A stretch of DNA of 64,000 nt from Rhizomonospora bruguierae. GTDB lineage: Bacteria > Actinomycetota > Actinomycetes > Mycobacteriales > Micromonosporaceae. Of the stretch, positions 58,247 through 64,000 are shown piece after piece (the first letter of the stretch is position 1; each line of letters begins with the position of its first letter). A model generated the notes under the pieces. It had not been told where the DNA came from. It was given only the letters and a program-made list of their open reading frames with translations, and ran no database searches. A program made the position numbers and the translations under genes. The stretch lies in contig NZ_BBQH01000028.1 of the NCBI RefSeq assembly GCF_018397995.1, positions 1 through 64,000 of the forward strand, in the 5' to 3' direction.

Positions 58247-58645
58247 TCACTCGTCGAGGACCTCGATCTCCCTGAGGACGCGCTCGGCGATCCTGAAGGA
58301 CTCAAGTGCGGCCGGCGCGCCGCAATACGCCGCGGTCTGCAACAGCGCGCCCTTGATCTCGTCGACCGTGCAGCCGTTCGCCACCGCACCGCGAACGTGG
58401 ACCCCGAACTCATGCATCCTGTTGAGCGCGGTCAGCATGACCAGGTTCAGCAGACTGCGCGTCCGACGGTCGATGTCGCCGCGGGACCAGATGTCACCCC
58501 AGCAGGTCTCGGTCACGTACGTCTGCACGGGGCTGGAGAACTCGCTGACGTTCTTCAGAGATCGATCGACGTGATCCGTGCCCAGTACCTGTCGTCGGAT
58601 CTGAAGACCTGCGGCGAACCTCTCGCTGGTGCTGTCAATAGCCAT
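58247..58645 (-). CDS. Carboxymuconolactone decarboxylase-family protein
   Basis: A 132-residue CMD-family protein close to PcaC: QTYVTETCWGDIWSR (the ETCWG motif of gamma-carboxymuconolactone decarboxylases), RTRSLLNLVMLTALNRMHE and EIKGALLQTAAYCGAPAAL. PcaC acts in the protocatechuate branch. It is last in the transporter operon. GAGGGAG lies before ATG 58645. Confidence 0.85.
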   Translation of the reverse strand: MAIDSTSERFAAGLQIRRQVLGTDHVDRSLKNVSEFSSPVQTYVTETCWGDIWSRGDIDRRTRSLLNLVMLTALNRMHEFGVHVRGAVANGCTVDEIKGALLQTAAYCGAPAALESFRIAERVLREIEVLDE

Positions 58646-58756
58646 GCTGAGCTCCCTCGGTTGCTTCAGGCTGGTACTCCGCCGCGGTGACTGGCGCATC
58701 CCAGCGGCGCACGACGTCAACGGGCGACCGCCCCCGATTTTCATCCGGCACGGGCA

Positions 58757-59299
58757 TCACGACTGAGTCATCGGGGACTCCTGGACGCGGCGGTCGACAT
58801 AGCGCTCATCCTGGTACGGCCAGGGCCCGGACATGTCGGCGGCGGTGGGGTACCAGCCGTGGAAGACCTCCTTGGATTCGGCGAAGAAGGAGGTGATCCG
58901 GCGCTCGATGAGCCACCCGGCGCCGGCCCTGACGTAGGCCACGTCGTAGGCACCCGAACTGTTGCGGATCGAGACGCTCCCGTCCACGATCCCGATGGCC
59001 CGGTACTGGAAGTGGACGCGGCACGACGCCGTATCTCCGTCGATGTCAAACCGGGGCGTCATCATGTAGTGGATCCCGTGCCATGGCTGCTCGTTGCAGA
59101 ACTTTGCGAGGTTGTCACGACCCGCGATGAAGTTGCCCGCCTGGCCGTCCATTACACGCGCTTGGTAGATGCCTTCCTCGGTGAAGAGGTTCGCCCACTC
59201 CTCCCCGTGCCGTCCGTCGTAGGTGGGCGCGTAAGAGCCTTCGATCCGCATTAATGCCAGCGTGTCGACCGTGAGATCAGATACCGCTTCTTGCGTCAC
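58757..59299 (-). CDS. SnoaL-like (NTF2 fold) protein
   Basis: A 180-residue NTF2-like protein of the SnoaL_4/ring-hydroxylating beta type: SYAPTYDGRHGEEWANLFTEEG, GIHYMMTPRFDIDGDTASCR and WLIERRITSFFAE. Such proteins are small cyclases, dehydratases or hydroxylase subunits for aromatic and terpene-like compounds. Its substrate is probably the compound carried by the linked ABC transporter. GTG 59299 has AAGGAA upstream. Confidence 0.8.
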   Translation of the reverse strand: MTQEAVSDLTVDTLALMRIEGSYAPTYDGRHGEEWANLFTEEGIYQARVMDGQAGNFIAGRDNLAKFCNEQPWHGIHYMMTPRFDIDGDTASCRVHFQYRAIGIVDGSVSIRNSSGAYDVAYVRAGAGWLIERRITSFFAESKEVFHGWYPTAADMSGPWPYQDERYVDRRVQESPMTQS

Positions 59300-59361
59300 C
59301 TCTGCGTTCCTTCCTGATAGACGATGTTGGTGATTGCGTGCGCGCGATTCGGCAACCGTGG

Positions 59362-60057
59362 TCAGACACCCACGGTGCTCCTGAGTTCTTCCATCGACTC
59401 GCCCGTCACCGCTCCCGCCCGCACGACCTCACCCTTGACCAAGGCCACGTAGCGGCTCGCCAGACGCGAAACGAGCCTCAGGTTCTGCTCGATCAGGAAG
59501 AGCGCCGTCCCTGTCTCACCGATCGAGGCCAGCGCGTCGATGACCTCGTCGATCGCCACCGGGGACAGGCCCTCCGTCGGCTCGTCCAGCACAAGCACCC
59601 GGGGGTTGGACATCAATGCCCGGCCGATGGCGAGCATCTGCTGCTGTCCGCCGCTGAGCGCATGACCGTTGTAGCGCGCCCGCTCGGCGAGGATGGGGAA
59701 GAGCGCGTAGACGGACCGCAGGTTCCACGAGCCCGGCCGCGCGTGTGCGGCGCCGAGGAGGAGGTTCTCCTCGACCGTCAGGTTGGAGAGAATGCGCCGA
59801 CCCTGGGGACAGAGCGCGATGCCGGCACGGGACGCGTGGTAGGCACGCGTGAGCTTGAGCGGCTCACCGCCGACGAAAATCGACCCCTCGACGCGAGGGA
59901 TCCCGTACAACGCCATCGCGAGCGTCGACTTGCCGGCCCCGTTCCGTCCCACGAGGGCAACCGCTTCGCCGCTCTCGATGGACAAGGAGACGTCTCGGAG
60001 GACCTGGGCCGGCCCGTAGAAGGCTGATACCGCGTCAAGGGTGAGGACCGCGCTCAT
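59362..60057 (-). CDS. livF: LivF-type ABC ATPase (HAAT family)
   Basis: A 231-residue ATPase: Walker A GRNGAGKST, signature LSGGQQQML, Walker B VLVLDEPTEGLSP and switch His replaced in the LivF manner (LFLIEQNLR). It overlaps livG by ATGA. Part of the branched-chain-amino-acid-type transporter, which in actinomycetes also imports aromatic acids and other compounds. Confidence 0.9.
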   Translation of the reverse strand: MSAVLTLDAVSAFYGPAQVLRDVSLSIESGEAVALVGRNGAGKSTLAMALYGIPRVEGSIFVGGEPLKLTRAYHASRAGIALCPQGRRILSNLTVEENLLLGAAHARPGSWNLRSVYALFPILAERARYNGHALSGGQQQMLAIGRALMSNPRVLVLDEPTEGLSPVAIDEVIDALASIGETGTALFLIEQNLRLVSRLASRYVALVKGEVVRAGAVTGESMEELRSTVGV

Positions 60058-60752
60058 CCTTCCCTCCCCAGATAGGCGTCTCGCACACCGTTGTCCTGCC
60101 GCACCTCTGCGGGGGACCCGGACATCAGGACCCGGCCCAGGTTGAGAACCGTGATGTCATCGCAGACTTCGAACACCGCGTCCACGTCGTGCTCGATGTA
60201 GAGCACCGCCATGTCACGCTCCCGGGCCAGCTGCCGGATGAAGCGTGCCAGCTCCAGGCTCTGCGAGCGGGACAGTCCCGCCCCCGGCTCGTCCGCCAGG
60301 AGCACCGCCGGCCCGCCTACGAGCGCCATGCCGATGTCGACCCGCCGTTGGTCGCCGTACGAGACCTGTCCGCACTTGCGGTCAAGCAGCGGCCCCAGCC
60401 CCAGGGCGTCGATGAGTTCGTCGACGCTCTCGTCGCGCAGCGTGCGGGCGACCAGCTCGAAGTGAGCGCGGACGGTGAGGTCGGGAAAGACGCTGGTGCG
60501 CTGGAAGGACCGCGCGATGCCGTGGCGGCGGCGCCAGGTGACCGAACGGCCGGCCACGTTTTCTCCGTCGAATACAATCGATGCCTTGCCGCCGCGCCGG
60601 CGGCCGGAGACCACGTCGACGAACGTCGACTTGCCGGCACCGTTCGGCCCGATCACCCCGTGGACGCGACCGCGTTGGAGGTCCAGCCCTACGTCTTCGA
60701 GCGCCGTCACACCCTTGAACCGGACCGTGACGTCGCGAACCGTGAGCACCAA
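60054..60752 (-). CDS. livG: LivG-type ABC ATPase (HAAT family)
   Basis: A 232-residue ATPase: Walker A GPNGAGKSTFVD, middle Q-loop IARSFQRTSVF, a CGQVSYGDQRRVDIGMAL signature in the LivG style, Walker B VLLADEPGAGL and VLYIEHDVDAVFE. It starts at TTG 60752 or GTG 60749, both after GGAGGGG. Pairs with livF. Confidence 0.9.
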   Translation of the reverse strand: MVLTVRDVTVRFKGVTALEDVGLDLQRGRVHGVIGPNGAGKSTFVDVVSGRRRGGKASIVFDGENVAGRSVTWRRRHGIARSFQRTSVFPDLTVRAHFELVARTLRDESVDELIDALGLGPLLDRKCGQVSYGDQRRVDIGMALVGGPAVLLADEPGAGLSRSQSLELARFIRQLARERDMAVLYIEHDVDAVFEVCDDITVLNLGRVLMSGSPAEVRQDNGVRDAYLGREG

Positions 60753-60769
60753 CTGCTTCCCCTCCGCCC

Positions 60770-61843
60770 TCAGCTCGTCCTGACTAGGTCCACCGGTGGT
60801 TGACGGCGTTCTCGGCGTCTAACCCACTGCGCCTGCAACGATCCGACCACTCCCGCCTTGGCGAAGACCATGACGACGATGACCGCGACGCCGACGTACA
60901 GCTGCCACTCGTTCCGGCCACCGGAAACCAGCATCGCGTTGCCGACGGTGTAGATGAGCGCACCCCACAGCGGCCCGGTCGCCGTCCAGCAGCCACCGAT
61001 GAAGGACACAATCAAGGCATTGCCCGATGTGGTCCAGGCAAGGACATCGAGGGACAGGAAGGAGTTGTAGAGCGCGAAGAGCACACCCGCGATGCCGGCG
61101 ACCAGCGCTGAGACGACGTACGCGACCAAGACGGGAAGGTAGGTGTTGGAGCCGTTGAACCGAACCCGCTCCTCGTTCTCGCGGATCGCCTCCAGGAGCT
61201 TCCCGAAGCGGGAGCGTCCGATGAGACCCAGGGCGAGCAGGACCACCGTCACCACCGCCCAACAGATGGTCCACATGGTGGTCGGGTTGGAGAAGTCCCG
61301 GACGGTGAGGCCGAGCAGCGTGCCGTTCATGCGCACCGGCAACCCGTCGTCGCCGCCGGTCACCGAGCGGGTCTGAGTGAGCCCGGCGAGCGTGAAGACG
61401 AACTGTCCAAAGGCGAGAGTGAGCATGGTGAAGGCGATGCCGCGGGACCGCACGAGGAGGCTCCCCACGGCGAGCGCGACGGCAACCACCCCGCCGAGGG
61501 CCAGCAACAGCGCGGGAACGATGTCGAGACCCCCATGCGTGCTGAACGCTCCGAAGGCGTACGCCGCGCCACCGAAATAGAGCGCGTGCCCCAGGCTGAC
61601 CATGCCGAGACGCCGGATCAGGAATGCCACGCCCAAGCCGAAGATGCCCAGGATGGCGGCGTTCACGACAAGATGACGCTGGTATGGACCGGTCACGACC
61701 AGCGGAACGAGAAAGCCGATCGCGACCAGACCGACCTTCACCACCCACATCGGCCGAAGGCGCGGCCCACCCGGCCGGCGGTTACCGCTCCCCACGTCCG
61801 CCTTGATACGCCGCTCCATCGAGTCCTCCGACGTCAAGGTCAT
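60770..61843 (-). CDS. livM: LivM-type ABC permease
   Basis: A 357-residue permease with about ten helices and the LivM motif MVSLGHALYFGGAAYAFGAF. A cytosolic N-terminus of about 35 residues precedes the first helix. ATG overlaps the livH stop (ATGA). Forms the channel with LivH. Confidence 0.88.
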   Translation of the reverse strand: MTLTSEDSMERRIKADVGSGNRRPGGPRLRPMWVVKVGLVAIGFLVPLVVTGPYQRHLVVNAAILGIFGLGVAFLIRRLGMVSLGHALYFGGAAYAFGAFSTHGGLDIVPALLLALGGVVAVALAVGSLLVRSRGIAFTMLTLAFGQFVFTLAGLTQTRSVTGGDDGLPVRMNGTLLGLTVRDFSNPTTMWTICWAVVTVVLLALGLIGRSRFGKLLEAIRENEERVRFNGSNTYLPVLVAYVVSALVAGIAGVLFALYNSFLSLDVLAWTTSGNALIVSFIGGCWTATGPLWGALIYTVGNAMLVSGGRNEWQLYVGVAVIVVMVFAKAGVVGSLQAQWVRRRERRQPPVDLVRTS

Positions 61844-62691
61844 GTCTCGATCCTTCCTGCGATGCCACGCGGATGGACGATCAACACGACGATCATCACC
61901 ACGTACGGGGTGAGCGCGGACCAGCCGGGGAGATTCACGTCGCCGGTCACCTGGATGAGGCCGAGCGCGATGGCCGCGATCGCCGCTCCGCCGATGCTGC
62001 CCAGGCCGCCGACGGTCGTGACGATCAGCGCGATGACCAGGATCCTCGCGCCCATGTCGATGCTCACCGTGGCATAGGGAGCGACCAGTACCCCGGCCAC
62101 GCCCGCCAGGCCGAAGCTCACCGCCGCGACGACGGCGTTGAGCCGGTCGGTGTCGACTCCGGCGACCGCGGTCATCCGCAGGTCGCGGCTCGCCGCCCGG
62201 ACATGGAGGCCCATCTTCGAATAGCGCAGCCAGGAGGCGATACCGATCGCCACGGCAAGACTGAAGACGATGACGAACAGCCGGTACGACGGGTAGGGGT
62301 CACCCAGCACGCTGACGGACCCGTTGAAGGGTGCCGGTGCGTCCAGCGCCCTGGGCTGCGTCCCCCACACCATGACGACGATGTTCTCGACAACCAGCGC
62401 ACCGCCGTAGGTGATGATGGCCAACTCGATCGGATCTCGGCTCCGCAGGAACCTGAACGCGCCCCTGTCCACCAGGTAGCCGACCAGCGCCAGCACGGCC
62501 GGGACCGTCACCAACGCGAGCCAGAATGAGACCGCCGAGCTCAGCGAGTAGGCGGTGTAGGCGCTGAACATGTAGAGCGCACCGTGACCGAAGTTGAAAA
62601 CGCCACCGAGCCCGAAGATCATCGCAAGGCCGAGTGCGAGGATAAGCAGCAGCGAGCCATAGGCGAGCGCGTTCAGGAGCTGAATTGCCAT
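61840..62691 (-). CDS. livH: LivH-type ABC permease
   Basis: A 283-residue permease with eight or so helices and the LivH hallmarks LALGLAMIFGLGGVFNFGHGALYMF and YSKMGLHVRAASRDLRMTAVAGVD (in part). It begins 27 bp after the binding-protein gene. Confidence 0.9.
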   Translation of the reverse strand: MAIQLLNALAYGSLLLILALGLAMIFGLGGVFNFGHGALYMFSAYTAYSLSSAVSFWLALVTVPAVLALVGYLVDRGAFRFLRSRDPIELAIITYGGALVVENIVVMVWGTQPRALDAPAPFNGSVSVLGDPYPSYRLFVIVFSLAVAIGIASWLRYSKMGLHVRAASRDLRMTAVAGVDTDRLNAVVAAVSFGLAGVAGVLVAPYATVSIDMGARILVIALIVTTVGGLGSIGGAAIAAIALGLIQVTGDVNLPGWSALTPYVVMIVVLIVHPRGIAGRIET

Positions 62692-62718
62692 TGAGTGACC
62701 CTCGCTTGCTAGAAGCCG

Positions 62719-63978
62719 CTACATCTTGCACTCGGCTGACACGGGCGTGGCGACGTTGTCCTTGTTGACCGCGGTGGTGTTGCCCCACTTGATCCCGCCG
62801 GTGGCCTCGTCGCGAACGATCTGACCGAACCAGTTCTCGCGCTGGATCTGGTGGTCCTCCGCCCGCAGCTCGACGTTGCCCATGATCGTGTCGGTGCGGA
62901 AACCGGTCAGCTGCTTCGCCAGCGCCGCCGGTTTGGTGGAGTCCGTCTCGGCGACGGCGGCCAGCAGCATCTCCAGCGCGACGAACGTGTTCGCCTCGAT
63001 GTAGAACGGCTCGCGCCCGAACTCCTTCGTGAACGCCTCGACGAACTTCTTGTTGCGCTCGTTGTCGAGGGCGGGATCGTAGCCCGGCACGCCGTAGAGC
63101 CCGAGGCCGGCGTCACCGATGGCGTCGAAGACCAGCACGTCGAAACTGTTGACGCCCACGATAGCGTCGAATCGGTCGAGGACCCCATACTGGCTCGCCT
63201 GCTTGAAGAAGGTGATGGCGTCGGCGCCGGCGACCCCGGTGAACAGTCCCTTGGTCCCCTCGCCGAGCAGCTTTGAAATGTAGGAGCCGTAGTCGGCATG
63301 GGTGAGCGGCGGGAAGTGTCCCGGCGCGACCGTGGTGCCGGGCTGGCCCTCGACGAGCCGTTTGAACGCGTCATACGCGTCGTGACCGAACGCGTAGTCC
63401 GAGCACAACGCGCTCCAGCTCGTGATGCCCAGGCCCCGCACGCCGTCGGCGAGCGTGTTCAGGTTCATGCTCACGCTGGGCACCGTGCGGAAGTAGAGCG
63501 GATTGCAGGTGGCACCGGTGAGACCGTCGGCCTGCGCGTCCGGATCGATGAACAGCAGCCCCAGGCGGTCGAGCGACTGCTGAATGGCCGCGGACTGGGC
63601 CGACGAGAAGTAGCCGGTCAGAATCTCGAACCCGTCCTGGCGCACCGCGCTCTCGACCGCGCGGATGGCGTCGGCCGTCTCCCCGTTGTTCGGATAGATC
63701 TTGAGCTCGATCTTGCGCCCGTTGGCGCCGCCGGCGTCGTTGAGGTACTTGGCGGCGAAGGGCGCCAGATCCAGGACCGCACGCCCGTAGATCGCCAGCG
63801 CACCGGACGTCGCCGAGGTGACCGCGATCCGGATCGGGTCTCCGTCGGAGCCTGACCCGCCGTCGTCGCTGCCGCACGCGGACAGCAGGCCGGGAAGAGC
63901 CATCATCCCGAGTACGCCCGCGGATCCCTTGATAATCTGCCGGCGCGAGAGCTGCGGACGGGGTAATTGAGGGTTCAT
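62719..63978 (-). CDS. Tat-exported substrate-binding lipoprotein (Liv family)
   Basis: A 419-residue periplasmic-binding-fold protein. The N-terminus has a twin-arginine motif (SRRQIIKG), a hydrophobic stretch and a lipobox LLSAC, then the Peripla_BP_6 fold: IRIAVTSATSGALAIYGRAVLD, KIYPNNGETADAIRAVESAV, DYAFGHDAYDAF. It delivers the substrate to LivHMFG. AGGAG lies six bases before the ATG. It is the first gene of the operon in the window; the promoter is at or beyond the right edge. Confidence 0.9.
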   Translation of the reverse strand: MNPQLPRPQLSRRQIIKGSAGVLGMMALPGLLSACGSDDGGSGSDGDPIRIAVTSATSGALAIYGRAVLDLAPFAAKYLNDAGGANGRKIELKIYPNNGETADAIRAVESAVRQDGFEILTGYFSSAQSAAIQQSLDRLGLLFIDPDAQADGLTGATCNPLYFRTVPSVSMNLNTLADGVRGLGITSWSALCSDYAFGHDAYDAFKRLVEGQPGTTVAPGHFPPLTHADYGSYISKLLGEGTKGLFTGVAGADAITFFKQASQYGVLDRFDAIVGVNSFDVLVFDAIGDAGLGLYGVPGYDPALDNERNKKFVEAFTKEFGREPFYIEANTFVALEMLLAAVAETDSTKPAALAKQLTGFRTDTIMGNVELRAEDHQIQRENWFGQIVRDEATGGIKWGNTTAVNKDNVATPVSAECKM

Positions 63979-64000
63979 TGCTACTCCTGGTTCCCCTCGA

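Overview
High-GC, actinomycete-type DNA: GTG/TTG starts are frequent, third codon positions are strongly G/C, and operons are tightly overlapped (ATGA/GTGA). The gene families (ESX-like type VII secretion, L-type and ricin-B lectins, many SDRs, MmyB-like and TetR regulators) suggest a spore-forming, Micromonosporaceae-like soil actinobacterium. That placement is inference, since there is no rRNA in the window. No tRNA, rRNA, CRISPR array or transposase was recognised.

Region 1 (about 1-24.5 kb) is an unusual type VII secretion (T7SS) locus. A minus-strand block runs from a catalytically degenerate mycosin-like protein through a small membrane protein and the EccC motor ATPase to four WXG100-like small proteins and EccD. 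A YbaB-like gene closes the block convergently. Divergent from it are a LuxR-type regulator whose receiver lacks the phospho-acceptor Asp, a beta-helix/AAA+ (EccA-like) fusion and an acidic possible substrate. Further along are repeat proteins, a truncated PLP enzyme, a degenerate transglycosylase/L-type-lectin membrane protein, a LysM-like membrane protein, a large accessory protein, an ECF sigma factor convergent with its probable anti-sigma factor, and a second mycosin-like protein that has lost all catalytic residues. No EccB or EccE was recognised.

Region 2 (24.6-31.4 kb) is an eight-gene minus-strand PTS operon: DeoR regulator, PfkB kinase, EIIC, EIIB, EIIA, zinc dehydrogenase, HPr, EI. 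It is a self-contained mannitol-type sugar-alcohol uptake and catabolism module. Beyond it, at 31.6-34.3 kb, lies a larger paralogue of the accessory protein in region 1, so the PTS operon separates two members of a T7SS-associated family.

Region 3 (34.3-40.6 kb) is accessory. It holds a thaumatin/ricin-B lectin protein with an expanded 33-bp repeat, a second secreted lectin followed by a long hairpin, a secreted hypothetical protein, a DUF4386-like membrane protein and several broken genes.

Region 4 (40.6-47.2 kb) is an IclR-regulated plus-strand operon: a CitE-like lyase, an allantoinase/PuuE-like deacetylase, a family 5 solute-binding-like protein without signal peptide, and a NitT/TauT-type ABC transporter. 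It probably serves uptake and use of a small nitrogenous or organic-acid compound. A LysR regulator and a YeiH-type exporter follow, convergently.

Region 5 (49.7-58.2 kb) is rich in oxidoreductases and hydrolases: epoxide hydrolase, SDRs, isochorismatase, cupin, ABM monooxygenase, NmrA-like protein, with TetR and MmyB-like regulators. Promoter regions at about 51.9 and 55.4 kb share a conserved segment and a CAGGGAA-N5-TTCCCTG dyad, suggesting a small regulon. Region 6 (58.2-64 kb) is one minus-strand operon: a Tat-lipoprotein binding protein, LivH, LivM, LivG, LivF, a SnoaL-like protein and a carboxymuconolactone decarboxylase-like protein. It looks like import and processing of an aromatic or branched organic compound.
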